Shown here piece after piece: positions 12,279-24,970 of a stretch of 64,000 nucleotides of DNA. The notes under the pieces were generated by a model. The model saw nothing but the letters and a program-made list of their open reading frames with translations. It was not told the origin of the DNA and made no database searches. Numbering within the stretch: the first letter of the stretch is position 1; each line of letters begins with the position of its first letter. The DNA lies in NCBI GenBank assembly GCA_023159155.1, contig JAJNNX010000017.1, positions 310,001 through 374,000 of the forward strand. Direction: 5' to 3'. The stretch comes from Ustulina deusta. Its lineage: Eukaryota > Ascomycota > Sordariomycetes > Xylariales > Xylariaceae. The translations under genes and the position numbers were made by a program.

Positions 12279-12292
12279 GGTTATAAGCCTGG
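12279..12292 (+). other. Primer-binding site candidate
   Basis: GGTTATAAGCCTGG follows the 5' LTR directly, where reverse transcription is primed. Its form resembles the internal initiator-tRNA-Met fragment site used by many fungal copia elements. The match is from memory and C-to-T changes may have altered it. Confidence 0.5.
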
Positions 12293-15200
12293 AGACTTTT
12301 TTATTAAGCTATAAACAGCTAGCTACTATAATATTATACCTAATAAAAAATATGAGCTAATAAAATACTAGATTAGATTTATAACGGCCCGTCTAATTAA
12401 TCTAAAAAAAAAAATTCAAATAAATTAAAAAGACTAAAAAAGCTATAATTTCTTTTTAATTCAGATTTTTGAAAAACTATTATTTTATAATATAAAATAT
12501 TTATAATAGTAGTTTTTAGTTTTTTTATTTTAAGTTATAACTAATAAAATAATTAATACTTAAAAAAAACAAAAAAAACAAATTATTAAACTAGTTATAA
12601 TAAATTAGTTATTAAATATTAACTATTTTTTTTATATAGCACAAAATATAGCTTTATAGTAGGACTATATAAACTTTTAAATAAATAATAAATAAAATAA
12701 CATTTATATTAATTTATTTATAATTAAAACAAATAACTATATATTAAACTAAAATAATATAAATATTTTTTTATTACTAAATAAAAAAGAACTATTTAGA
12801 TACGTAGTACGGTTGCTACCTTATAAAAATATAGACTTATAAAAAAACTAAAAAAAAACTAGCTCTAACAAATTAACTAAAAACTTATTAATAAAGCAAT
12901 AAAATTTAGATTTTATTTTATATCTTTTATTTAAACAATTATAAAAATTAAACTAAAAACAATTTTAAAACAAAGTTTTAATTTTACTACAATTTTAATT
13001 TCTTACAATAACTTATTTTTTTAGTTTATATATTATAAATATATTAATAAAAAGAAGCATAGCTAATATTATTAACGCTATTAGTAGGGCTACTACTAAA
13101 CTACTAAAACTAAACATAAATACTATTAAAATCGATTTATTTAAAAAGCTTAAAAGCTAAAAAAACTACTATAAGTAGTACTTTAATATACTAACAATAA
13201 TCAATATATACAATACATACAAATTTATAATAAAGCAATTTTTAAAAAAAGTTAAATAAGTTTTATAGCTATAAATAGCGGCTTAGAAAACTGCCCAAAA
13301 ATAAAGCATTTTTTTAATAAAAAATAGCTTTTTTGTTTTTTAAAATTAAATAATAAACAGTATTAAAACAATAAAAGAAATGTTTGTATAAATAAACAAA
13401 AAATATAACTAAAAAAAAGTTATATTACTTTTTTAGCTAGTGATCTAATAAAACAATACAAATATTAAATTTTTTTTAATTATTTAAAAACTAACAAACA
13501 AAATTAGGGCAATACAAAAAAAATATGCCAAAATAAGACCTAAATATAAGCTTTCTAAAAGCTATTTTATAATATATTTTGTTTATAGTTTTAAAAAAAA
13601 CTTTAAAGCTTAGGCCTAAGTTTTTTAAATTTTAATAAAAACTAAAATTTTAATTTTAGCTAACATAGTACTAATTATAGAAAATAAAAAAACCTATATA
13701 AAACAAACGGACTAATTAGTATTAAAAAAAGTGCTAGTAATAATAGCTAAATCTAACTTTATAAAAAAAAAAAAACAAGTAGTAATAATAACTAATTTTA
13801 AAAACAAAAAAGTAGTATTTAAAAAACTAAAGTATAAATACTACAAAAAAATAAGATATATTAAGGCAAGCTATTAGGACTTATATTTAGAACTAAAAAA
13901 AACACAAAAAAAAAAAAAAAAGAAACCAAAAAAAGATAGCAAAAAAAAACAAAAAAAGTAATATTAATAATATATTTAAAACATAGAAGTAGTAGTAATA
14001 ACAATATAACAAATACTATATAAGACTTTTAAACTAAACTATTTAATTTTTTATAATTTAATTTATATATTTGCCTGATTATACAAAATATTCTAAATAC
14101 CTAATATAAAACTAATTTTATTTTATTTATATTAAACCTTAGATTTAAAGATTTAACTTATTAAAATAAGCAATTATAACATTAATAAGTTCTTTAAAAT
14201 AAAATATTATAAAAAGTAATAGCCCCGTTAAAGGTATTATAAACTAGAACATATAAGTTTATACTATTACTCGAAATAGAAAAAATAATAAAATTTTTAA
14301 ACTATTTTATATAATAAATATTAATTGTTTACTAAAAAAGGTTTAAGTTTTAGACTTAGAATATAGATAATATATTATTTAAAATAAGAATAAACTGTTT
14401 AATTATAAAAAACTTGATTTTGGAAAGATTATAATTAAAAGGGTTAAAAAAATTAAAATATTTATAAAAAAAAAAAAATTTTACTAAACAAATTGCTATA
14501 ATAAAAAGACTTACTGGAATTACTTTTTATAACATATTTTATGCCTTAAAATTAAGTGTTAACGTAATTTTAATAATATAGCTACTAAATAAAAAAGCAA
14601 AAGTATTACTTATTAAAAAACAATATATAATTGTTTTTTTAGAACTTTTAAATATACTAATTGTTATACTATATTTTAGAAACATTTTTATATTTTTTAT
14701 TAATTAAGCAATTTTTTTAATACTAATAGCTTATTAAATTAGCTTTAAAATAAGATTTTGGTATAAAAAAATAAATTATTTAAATAAATAATACTAAGGA
14801 CTACTATACTTATAAATCTTATATTATAAAAAAAATAAAAAAAAAGCTTTATAAAAGAAATCTTTTAAAAAGAAAATATATAAAAGAAGTTATTTTTATA
14901 GATGTTTATAGCTCTTTTTATATTAAAAGATATAAAAAAAAAAAGTACTAGTTTATAATAATTAATTTATATAACTAATTTAATAAACTTAAAATAATAA
15001 TAAACTATAAAAAAATCTAGTTATATATTAGAAAATTTATTAATAAACTATAAAAAATAAAACAATAAAACAGAAAATATTAGTTAATATATAAAAATAA
15101 AGCTAAAAAGTTTATTACTAAAAAAGCCGAACAGTAAGCACTATAAAAAAGTATTAAAATTTAATTTGTTTTAATAAAACAATATAAAAGCAATAAAATA

Positions 15201-17841
15201 ACTAAAAGCTTTAATATAACTATATAAAATAAACTACTTTTAATAATAATAAAAAGCGTTATTTTATTAAAATATTAGCCCAAAGTTATAATAGCTATTA
15301 ATTATTTTTAGAACAAAAACTTATATATTATATTTAATATTACTCCGTTTAAAATAGTATATAAATAATAACTATATATTAATTATATTAAATAACTTAA
15401 TATAAAAGTATAATATTTATTATTAAGCATAAAGCATAAAAAAATAGACCTAAAAGTAATATTTAATATTTTAGTAGGATATAGCAGCAATTTAATTTAT
15501 AGAATTAAAACTATAAAAAGCAAAATAATTAAAATAATAAAACAAAATATATATTTTAATAAAAAACTTATTACTAAAAAAGCTTTTTTAGAAATAGTAT
15601 TTATTAGTATATAAACTAATAATTTTAAAAAAATATTAAAAATAAAAAAACTTATATTTTTACTAACTAAAAAAAAACGCTAAAATATTATTATATTTAA
15701 CTAAAGTACTATAATAAACGTTATTTTAAATCGGAGATTTATTTAACCTAGCTATTAATAATATAATACTTGGTTAACTAAAGCTATAATACTTAATTAA
15801 AAACTATTAACCTATTTTAAAATCTAAAGTTTAAATATTTTATATTATATTAGCACTAGCTATAATATTAAAAACTTAACATAAAAATATAGAGCTACTT
15901 ATAGTTAGCAAAACTTTTAAAAATTATAATTAAAAAAAATAAATAAAAGCTATAAAAATAAAATATTAATTACTTATAAAAAATAATATATAAATAATAA
16001 TAAAACAAACTAAAAATATATATATATTATAAAAAAAAAAAATTTATAAACTAAAATAAAAACTAAACAATAAAATAACTTAGTATAAAACTAAATAAAT
16101 AATTAAAAGCTTTAAACAAATTAAAAGAATTGATTATTTTAAAATATTTATATTTATAATAAAACTAATAAGCTATAAGGTATTATTTATAATAGTAGTA
16201 ATATAGGACCTAGAGATTAAATGAATAAATATAAAAATAGCGTTTTTTTATAAAAAAATAAAAAAAAATATTTATATCGAACAATTTAACAAGTTTAAAA
16301 ATAGAACTAATTATATATATAAATTAAAATAAATATTAAATAGATTAAAGCAAACATTTAAAGTCTAGTTTAAAATATTATTAGAATTTTTAGCAATAAA
16401 AAGATTTAAATTATTTTTAGTAAACTATAAGATTTTTATAAACAAAAAAACAAAAATTTTTATAGCTATTTATATAAACAATTTATTTATTGTTATAAAA
16501 AATATTGCTAAAATAAAAAATATTAAAATAGTTTTTAGCAAACAATTTTAAATAATTAATTTTAAACTATATTAATATTACTTTAGTATTTATATATAAT
16601 ATAACTAAAAAAATAAAACTATTTATTTTAATTAATAAAAATATATTAATAAAATACTTGTTTAATTTGGACTAAAAAAATATAAACTAACTAATATTTT
16701 TATAATTATAATAAATCTATAAAAAACTAAAAATAAATTTATATATTTTATAAAAAATAAATATAAATATTAATCTATAGTTAGATTTTTAATATATTTA
16801 ATAATAAGTATACAACTAAATATTACGTTTGCTATTTTATATATTAATAAATATATATTAAATCTAACTTTATTATATAAAATAATAATTAAACAAATAT
16901 TATAATATTTTTTAAAAACTAAAACATATTATTTAATATTTAAAAAACTATTAAAACTATTAATAAATTAGACTAATACGGACTAAAAAAAAAATTTAAA
17001 TATATAAAACTTAACTTTAAAATATATTTTTAATTTAAATAGCAATATAATTAATTAGTTATTTAAACTATAATAAACTTTAGCTCTATTTATATATAAA
17101 ACAAAATATAAAAAAACTACTAATATAGCTAAAAAAGCTATATAGCTAACTTATTTATATAGCAAACTAAATATAAATCTAAAAAATAATAATAAAAAAG
17201 TAATAATAACTAGAGAACTAAATATAGTAATAATCTATAATAACAATTAAAAATTAATTATATTTATAAAAAACTTAATATAATATAATAAAAATTAATA
17301 TATTAATATTTAAATATACTTTATTTATAAACAAATTAAGCAAAAAATAATATAGCTAGAATAAGTTTATATAAAAGATATAATAACAGATAAACTAACT
17401 AAACTACTTTTTAAAAATATATTTAAAATTTTTAAAAAAGCGCTAGGCTTATAAAAAATACTTAGGAATTACGCTTAAAATAAAAAATAATATAAAATAT
17501 ATAAAAATAAACCTAAAAATAAATAAAAAATGCTTAAAAAGCTTATAACAAAGTATTAGTAAAATTACTTTAATTTATTTTAATAAAAAAAAATATATAT
17601 ATTTTGTATTAAGCAAGTATATATATAATATTTAATTAAATATAACAAAATTATAAAAATAACTAAGCACTACTAAAAGATTTGCAAGAACTGCAGCTAT
17701 TTTATACTAATAATAATAGATATAATAAGCAAAAGTATTGGGATAATAGAAGCAAGCATTCTATAGGAGTTTAAAAACTTTTTTACTAACTAAAACTATT
17801 ACAATCAACTAAAAGATATAAAACATTTCTTTAAGTAAAAA

Positions 17842-18003
17842 TATTAAAAGTAAACTATATTAAAAAATTATTTTATGTACTATACAAGATTAAGGGTATA
17901 AAGGGCACGGTTATTACTATTTATGTATATATTGAGGTCTTCCCACTTTTTATTATAATGTAGTCAAGCTGAATGCAATATTTGTATACCAATCATTTTA
18001 CCA
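17842..18003 (+). repeat. 3' LTR of copia copy B (162 bp)
   Basis: Starts TATTAAAAG (decayed TGTTGAAAG) and ends TTTTACCA. Same length as the other two LTRs. Its 3' end is well preserved (GTCAAGCTGAATGCAATATT), while its 5' end is strongly AT-shifted, the reverse of the 5' LTR. Confidence 0.9.
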
Positions 18004-18008
18004 TTAGT
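18004..18008. repeat. Target-site duplication TTAGT, right copy
   Basis: Identical to 12112-12116. It sets the exact end of copy B at 18003. Confidence 0.85.
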
Positions 18009-18202
18009 GGCGGTATGGTTGAGACCGCGCCAGCAGGCTTGGTGATAGCTTTCCTCCGCTATGCCCTGTAATGGCTCCGCGTGTTAGTGCACTTGATGTA
18101 TACACACGATATTCACCAAGGACGACGAATCGAAGTTGCATATCCAAATACACTAACACAAGCCGTAAAAGAAAATGTAATATACCATCCCTCATAAATT
18201 AA

Positions 18203-19684
18203 ACCTCATGCGAAACACAAATCCATTGGTTAAATCTATCAAGATCCCTTGTGCATATCGGCGCTATGGACAAAGCAGGTTGCAAAATTTGCCTCTTCGT
18301 CGATGGCCTTAACGAGTGTGACGGAGACCACGCACAGCTAGTGAGCGTCATTCGCAGAATAAGTGATTTGAAAAACATCAAGATCTGTGCATCCAGCCGG
18401 CCGTGGCTTGACTTTTCCGACGCGTTCGAGAATAGCCCCTGGAAGCTTTGTTTTCAAGACCTTACCTACGCGGATATTCGACAGTTTGTTGAAGATAATC
18501 TACAAGACGACACGCGATTCAACAGACTCCAACAGCGCAATCGGTGTGCAGCAGATGAGCTGGCCTCGGAGATAACCAAGAGGGCTAACGGTGTGTTCCT
18601 CTGGGTCTTCTTGGTTGTGCGGTCTATTTTACGCGGGCTGGGCAACGAGGATACGATTCCGGGCCTTCAACGTCGACTTCGAGAACTACTGAGTGATTTG
18701 CAGGAGTATTTCGACCGGATGCTCACGACCATCGAAGGGGTATACATTAAGAGAGTAGCGCGTCTATTTCTCACGATGAGTTACGCCCGAACCTCATTCC
18801 CCGTGATCACATTCTACTTCCTAGAATTCGGTGATGAACCCTTCTCTTTAGAGACGCTCCCGTTCTTGCGGACATGGCCTGATGTGGACCTTGGTGAGGC
18901 AGAAGCCTTGAGTACGAAGAAGAGACGGTTGATTGCACGTTGTAAGGACCTGATATGCATTACGCCCGATCCCGACACGCCGGTTCTATTCGCAGAGCGA
19001 GTAGGCTTCCCCCACCGCACGGTCGTTGACTTTCTTCACACGGCTAGCGTAAAAGAAAAGCTACTCAGAATTGCTGGTGACGATTTCAGTCCCGTGCAGA
19101 TTCTACTTGGAGCGAACCTGGGTCAGGCGCGGTCTCTGATGCACCTCCATCGCTTAACATACATAATGCCATATCTCAGGCAGTGGGTTCTAGGGACTCT
19201 GTACTACGCTCACGAGATTGAGATACTCTCTGGAAACGCTGAAGTCGACGCATTGAACGAGCTCGAGTCTATCATCACGAAAGGGTTTAGTAGATGGGGC
19301 TTTGCCCATGCCATGAACTGCATCTTGAACAAGCCAGAGATTGTCTCCTTTCTGGAGCTGGCCTGCAAATGCGACCTTGCGTCGTACGTGGGCTGCAAAC
19401 ATTCACAGTGCACTGTGCCCGAATTGGACACACTGGCCCCGACATGGAGGGAGCTGTTGAAAATCCAACAAGACTCGAATTTCGAAATCAGCGTGCGAGA
19501 GATCATGGATGATGCAGAAGGCGATTGGCGGCTTGGCCGTCTGGTAGGGCTCGGTCGCTCATTGGAAGAAAAAATCTCGGTGGATGTGAGAACGCATGAG
19601 GCGCCGCCCGCGGTCCAACCAGCCTCTACATATCGTAAACGGAGGGTTTGGCAAAAGCTAGCTAGAGTCTTAAATAGGTGGTAG
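18203..19684 (+). pseudogene. 5'-truncated NACHT NTPase (NLR-like) remnant
   Basis: One open frame of about 490 codons runs from 18203; its first in-frame ATG is at 18266. It begins in the middle of a NACHT domain. The Walker B-like stretch KICLFVDGLNECDGDH is followed by the sensor motif ASSRPW, a helical arm (GVFLWVFLVVRSILRGL) and a downstream region of the type found after NACHT in fungal STAND proteins (RVARLFLTMSYART, PHRTVVDFLHTASV). The Walker A P-loop and any N-terminal effector domain are missing. Only about 200 bp separate the frame from the copia element at 18003, and that strip gives no NACHT sequence. Fungal NLRs act in non-self recognition and regulated cell death; without a P-loop this one should be inactive. 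The long intact frame means a recent truncation, or expression of the stub, cannot be excluded. Confidence 0.7.
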
Positions 19685-19689
19685 GCCAC

Positions 19690-20210
19690 CTAGAGTCTGT
19701 AACAGCGCGCCCGTTTTCGCCGACCTATCGCCCGACGCGGACGCGAGAGTCTTGCCGTCGGGCGAGAACGCGACCGAGTTGACTAAACAGCTATGCTTGT
19801 GATGGTGGTGGATCAATCTGTCTTGTACAATCCTATTACATGAATAGTCTCACCGTCCATATTCTAAGGTTTACAAAGATACTGAGCCTTGGAGAAAGGG
19901 GTCCTGCGATGCACAGGTTCCTGGAAGGGGTCCTGAATGTTGATGGCAAGCAAAGTAAATTCAGGAGAGGATGCATCAAAGAAATGATCTTCGACCCTTC
20001 GGGAGATGCTTGCTTCAGTTTTGCTGTACACGGCCTCCAAAATGAAATAATTCCTTCCCTTAAATATTAACCGACAATCCGGCGAGGCTTGAAACTTTGG
20101 GACACTGGATTTCCCCCTGTTCCAGCTCCGACTAATATGGTAGAATCTGGGTTCGCCCCGAAATTTTTGAAGAGCGAGATGTGTAGTCGCGAGACGACCC
20201 ATCTCTTCAC
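19690..20210 (-). pseudogene. Degenerate WD40-repeat fragment
   Basis: The minus strand near 19695-19800 reads CLVNSVAFSPDGKTLASASGDRSAKTGALLQTL, a good WD40 blade of the type seen in fungal STAND proteins (conserved AFSPDGK and LASASGD). Upstream, a 112-codon frame (20202-19864) contains ASPDCRLIFKGRNYFILEAVYSK, which may be another decayed blade and the protein tail. Stops separate the pieces and no start can be assigned. It lies opposite and tail-to-tail with the NACHT remnant, so it is not simply that gene's C-terminus. Confidence 0.5.
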
Positions 20211-21248
20211 ACAGGCCAGCTAAGAGCCCCCTTTGGTATAGGTCGTGAACTAGGGGTTCGTTGAGTCTCGGTGTTAGAATGCCGGTCCTAGAACCCCAAT
20301 CCTTTCGGATTTCGCACTTAGAACGAGCAATCGGGTTGTCGCTCTTGGAAAGTACCTTATGGAGTAGAGCTTTCGATATGTTCGTTGGTTGCCCAAGTTG
20401 AGGGTCAGGTGACGCTCCTCAGAAGTGAACTAGCAAAAGTCATCCCAAACGACTCGGCAGGCTAGCTCGAGGGCCTCGTTTTGAGAGTTATCATCATCAG
20501 AGCATTTTGTGTCGGATGCGGAAAGAAATCTGCATTTACGCTACTTCATGTGCCACATTTCCTTGGATTCCTAGAGTGTAGGCTAAAAATAACCAGAAAA
20601 CCTTTCAGTCAATCATACATTCGGTTCCATTCAATATGTGATATTTGAAATCCAATGAAGTATATTTCCCCTCAAACAAATAGGAATTAACGCAAATGAG
20701 CGAGTCTAATAGAATCCGGATCATCTTATTGCACTGGGTGTTGTTTAATAACAATCGGATCAATGGGTTTGTTAGTGAATGAGGGTGGATTGGTTTCATG
20801 CTCATTGTTGTGGATGACTGCAAAACTCGCATTGACCACCACAGGCAAGAATACATTAAGAAATCATGGTGCATTCAGATCATATCTATTCTATCCATTA
20901 CGTTTGAGTACAATTATCCAATAGGTAAGTTTGTCAGGTACTAATGTCACGGAGGATAACAGTCCCCTTGGCGAATACAGTGGAAAATCTCGATATATAA
21001 AGCCCTGAGCCCCCCGAGCCAGGTAAGAGAGGACCCCGGAATCAAAAATATTAAGACTTTCCCCTCGGTACCTTGTAGCGACCTGCCTACGGCCCATTCG
21101 ACACCTCCCCAATTGGACCATACAAAAAAAACACAGTCAAGAAGGTATTATCACCCAATCCCTTCGAATGGGTTGAAATAATAAATGCTGATATGAAGTT
21201 AGTATACTTGATCCTCCTCAGTTCCGACAGTTTAATTCGTTTACAATC
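20211..21248. other. Intergenic, no gene supported
   Basis: No domain or long frame is recognisable. Its right end should hold the promoter of the F-box gene. Confidence 0.45.
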
Positions 21249-22337
21249 ATGTCGACCCAGCAAACCAACTCGGAGAGGCCCATCACACAGCCTCCTGTTG
21301 ACAGGGAATATGCATTCCACACCGTGATAAAGATACATGATACCCCCCCAGCACAGTCTTCGGTCACACGTCATGAGTCTGCTTGTTCATCGCTTGGCGT
21401 TCTCGACATACTACCCGCAGAGCTTTTACTACTCACCTTTGAGCTCCTCGACTTCCAGTCCTTGTCCCGACTCTCCCGAGTCTCCCTCAAAGGGAAGGTT
21501 ATGGTAGAAGCCCTAACGGCTTACAGAGACATGATGGAGCACGCGCCGACGACCCTAACCGCCCTGGCAAAGACCCGGTTGATCAGTCATCATTCTGCCT
21601 CCTTGCTTCGCCAAACCCTCAGATCAGCCAAGTGTGTTTCCTGTTTCGAATTCGGCGGCTACCTGCTTCTGCCGACTTGCGAAAGGGTTTGCGCTGAATG
21701 TTTGCTCCTGAACCAGGCGCTCTGGATGACATCGGTGCCTCTGGCAAAGCGGTGTTTTAGCCTGACGGATGCCCAGATTGAAAGAATTCCGATTATGTAC
21801 AGCATTCCGGGCTATTACGGTATCCGATTCTCATTTCAGAGGCACAAGACTCGCCGTCTGGTCAATGTAAAGCAGGCAAAGCAGCTTGGAATCGAGGTGC
21901 ATAGATCGATCGACCAGATGTCAAGGCTCCTGTCAGGAAAATGTCCAGGAATGCCTTCAACCGAGTCCTGGGTTCCCAACTATTTTCTGGAAGCACCCTT
22001 AGAACCCCCAGGATCCGATATGCCAAGACTGGCAACGAAGCACAAATACCAGAGATACGACCAATTTAGCGGTATAGCATGTATCCGTTTTCCTTACCTG
22101 ACGCAATCTGGACTGGATAACGGACTTTTCTGTCAAGGATGTGAAAGAACATATGAAGATCATCAACGAGGCATCTTGCCCGCTAGTGTACTATCGGAAC
22201 TTGCCCCGCCGGGTGTTGACACGTGGCGCGTGATTAGGGGACTCGTATACCGCATGCGATCAAGAGACGGGTTTTTGGAGCATGTGAGGCACTGCTACGG
22301 GGCACGTCGAGTGATGGATGAGTTGAGAGAAGACTAA
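21249..22337 (+). CDS. F-box protein with C-terminal cysteine clusters
   Basis: Single exon, 362 residues, clear ATG. The F-box is at about residues 50-90 (VLDILPAELLLLTFELLDFQSLSRLSRVS), the motif that binds Skp1 in SCF ubiquitin ligases. A cysteine group follows: CVSC (129-132), C144 and CAEC (148-151), spaced like a small zinc-binding module. A second group near the C-terminus includes FCQGC and a late HVRHC. This F-box plus Cys layout is common in expanded, uncharacterised ascomycete families. The target is unknown. Codon use looks normal and there is no RIP damage, although the neighbours are decayed. Confidence 0.85.
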   Translation: MSTQQTNSERPITQPPVDREYAFHTVIKIHDTPPAQSSVTRHESACSSLGVLDILPAELLLLTFELLDFQSLSRLSRVSLKGKVMVEALTAYRDMMEHAPTTLTALAKTRLISHHSASLLRQTLRSAKCVSCFEFGGYLLLPTCERVCAECLLLNQALWMTSVPLAKRCFSLTDAQIERIPIMYSIPGYYGIRFSFQRHKTRRLVNVKQAKQLGIEVHRSIDQMSRLLSGKCPGMPSTESWVPNYFLEAPLEPPGSDMPRLATKHKYQRYDQFSGIACIRFPYLTQSGLDNGLFCQGCERTYEDHQRGILPASVLSELAPPGVDTWRVIRGLVYRMRSRDGFLEHVRHCYGARRVMDELRED

Positions 22338-23057
22338 ATGAAGCCATTCCGAATATTGTTTGAGTACAGAGACCTTTTCGTAGATGCGCTGGTGTAAATA
22401 CATCATACTTGCCTATGGACAACCACCTTCCACAAATACCTAAATGCAGGGCGTATGCCTTAGTTTTTACGAATGCCTTTGTTTTTAAGGAAGGAGTTTA
22501 TGACTAAGTGAAACGAAGGATTTCTTATTAATTAAAACCCATTTAAAAAAGCTAGCAAAATTTATATAGATAAATTAGGAAATTATTTCCTATTCGGAAA
22601 ACCCCCTTGCAATCTTAGTTTATATTATATACACGCAGCTATACATCGCCCGAAGCTACTAACTAAGCTACATTAATAACCTTTTGCGAAAGCGTTTTAC
22701 TTGTTAATTAAGAAAATATCCTTTTAGTAACGCAATTTTTGGCTTTAAAATAAGAGTGTATGCCTCGAGACTATGGCACAACCTCTAATCTGCTAGGCGT
22801 AAAGTTAACATAATCCTCACAGAGTTCGGGACACTAAGATTATATATACTGGTTTGAAACTAGCGTACATAAATGCGTATTTACACTGGTTATTATTATA
22901 GATTCAGTGAGAAGACCTGTTTATATGTAAAACGGCCGCCTTGTATCCGGTACATTACACGTCGTCATGTCTGTTGTTGCCACATGGCAATAGAGTTCAA
23001 GCAGATGAGAAGTATGAAATCTTTTTTTTTTTACTTTGAATTGATAGTGTTAGCTAG
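22338..23057. other. Intergenic, moderately AT-rich
   Basis: 22500-22860 is AT-rich but less so than the transposon blocks, and shows no match to the LTRs or other element words. It separates the convergent F-box and HET genes. No gene seen. Confidence 0.45.
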
Positions 23058-24970
23058 TTAGGGCGATTTGAAGACGTCGCCGAGGTACTGATTGGATCTT
23101 AACGCCGAATTGTTCTGTAGTATAGGGTCTACATCAAAAACAATGTCAACAAGGACCACTTGCCGCGGCCGCGTATTGAATACGAGTTGCGACCTCGCAG
23201 CGACAATGAAGTGTTGAATATGATCGTAGTGACCCCAAGCCAAAGGGTCCGTCTCGAAAGGCCACGCGTTGCTGCACTCCTGGTAAAATCTCTCATCTGG
23301 GTTCGATATAAGACGGCACATCCAATGAGATGACACAAAGTCGTCTGTCTGCGCCAGATACACTCCAATCTGTTTGGGAATTGGTGAAGTCCGTCCCGAG
23401 CTTGTCGTTGTGTTCGTGCTCCTGTCATCATGAATCTCTTCGAAGACAACAAGGCCATGAGAAAACGGTTGGCCAGCTGTTCCAAAGGCCGGGCAAAAAA
23501 GGCTGGTTTCCTCCTGGAGAGCCTCAGGCGGGTACGCGGCGACTACGCGATAGTTGCCCATGCCACGTGGGAATGTGAGCATAAAGCCCGACTTCTGTAC
23601 GTCGTCATCCTCGAAGCCTTTCATGACATGGTCGAGCTCTCCTCCGAACGAGGGATAGACCCGAGTGAAGTAGGACACTAGGTAGCTAGTCACCGTTGAT
23701 GTCGTTAAGTTAAGCATCCGGTACCCTAGTTCTGTCTCGGCATCTTTGAAGGGCCTTTTGACTAGAAAAACCGGTTTACGAGCACGCATGTAAATGTTGT
23801 CTTTTCCCAGAAGCGGCAGGCAGATCTGTAGCAATCGCGATCCATTCATGGTATCCTCCTCGAAACAGTTGAGTACAGCTAGAACCCAGAATGGAGACAA
23901 GGTGCGAATTAAGGGTGTTGACAACGACAATCCCGCGTTGGTGAGATGAAAGGGTGGCGTCAGCCTTGAGTGAATCCTTGGCTGAATTTTCCCAAGGTCA
24001 CCAAAAAGCCTGGGATGATCAGCTAGGAGAGAGTCTCGTGAAGTCATCGGGTTAAAGGTGAGTATGCTGTGATCATCTGAAGCCTTTATGATTTCCTCTT
24101 GTAGACGTCGAAAGGCCTTTCCCCCTTCCCCATAGAGCAATGGCATGTTGATGTCAAATATGCCTAGCAAGCTGTATGCTATGTCCTCTTCCCGAGTGGT
24201 GGACCTAGTGGCGGCCCATGCCATGCGCTGGGCGATGGAGTCTATCATAGTGGCAATCAGCAACTGCAATCTCCAGCAGGACCGTGAGAGGTGCCCGGGA
24301 TGATACAGTGTTTTAAAGTCATACTCCTAGTTCGGAGATGACTAAATAAGAAGAAAAGGGCATTGAGATTTTCCTTACAGTGTTGCAATTTCTTCTCCTT
24401 GCATAAGCAAAGCTGGTCTATGCCGGTCGCACGAGAGATAGCGCTGGCCAATCCCTTCTTAGTTCCTAGCTCAACCCAGTCGCAGGTGAAGAATAGGGCG
24501 TAATCAGGAGCTAAGAGCTCCTGCAGCGTCCAGCCTCGGGTAAACCATCTGCTTCTTCGAAGAACATCTAATACCGCGACCTGATCCGGCAGGTCACTGG
24601 GGACGTCTTCCAGAAAAATATAACAAACCACTGCATTCTGGTACCAGTTGAACATAGAGTTAATAGCTTCAGACAACTCGGCCGAGCTGGACTTGTCAAT
24701 GCAGACGGTGTCGACCCATACATACGAGAGCCCATCCTGGCGCGCACGCTTGCAAGCGGATAAAATCTTGGCAAATCCCGCCCGTTTAGACCTCTTTAGT
24801 CTCGTAAATCGCGAATTCCACTCTGTGGGGGAGGCCTCGGAGTTGCCCCACGTGTGGGATAAGACTGAAGCATTCCAAGTCAGCGGCTTTTTCTCTTTCC
24901 ATATAGCACCAAAGGGTATGATGAGCTCGCAAAGCTCAATGTCTAAGATCGCACTCTTCTTCTTCGACAT
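23058..24970 (-). CDS. HET-domain protein
   Basis: Two exons, 24970-24379 and 24241-23058 (1776 nt, 591 residues), with a 137-bp intron (GTAAGG..GATAG). The splice joins LQH to YSIAQRMAWAA, the usual continuation of the family. HET signatures are at residues 35-42 (SVLSHTWG), 83-92 (YVWVDTVCID) and 142-154 (WFTRGWTLQELLA). Just after the splice comes TTREEDIAYSLLGIFDINMPLLYGEG, which ends the conserved core. The remaining 350 residues have no motif I recognise. HET domains trigger heterokaryon incompatibility and other regulated cell death. It is intact, and close to NACHT and WD40 debris, so the region may be a former non-self-recognition locus. Confidence 0.9.

Larger units (their letters stand above)
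12117..18003 (+). mobile_element. Complete Ty1/copia LTR retrotransposon, copy B, RIP-degraded
   Basis: The element is 5887 bp, bounded by 162-bp LTRs and TTAGT duplications. Remains run in copia order. A Gag zinc knuckle lies near 13833-13874, with CX2CX4HX4C spacing where Cys codons have become TAT or TAC. A reverse transcriptase segment near 16325-16385 keeps LKQTFKV and the FKIL word; the decayed YVDD site sits near 16470-16490. An RNase H W-T-N-T-D stretch lies near 16968-17010. Stops interrupt every frame and no ORF is usable. The internal sequence is strongly AT-enriched by transitions. It has the same orientation as copy A, so the two could recombine as direct repeats. Confidence 0.92.

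Noticed and set aside
18251..18265. GTG as start of the NACHT frame
   Set aside because: Homologous sequence continues upstream of it, so this is a truncated frame and not a true start.
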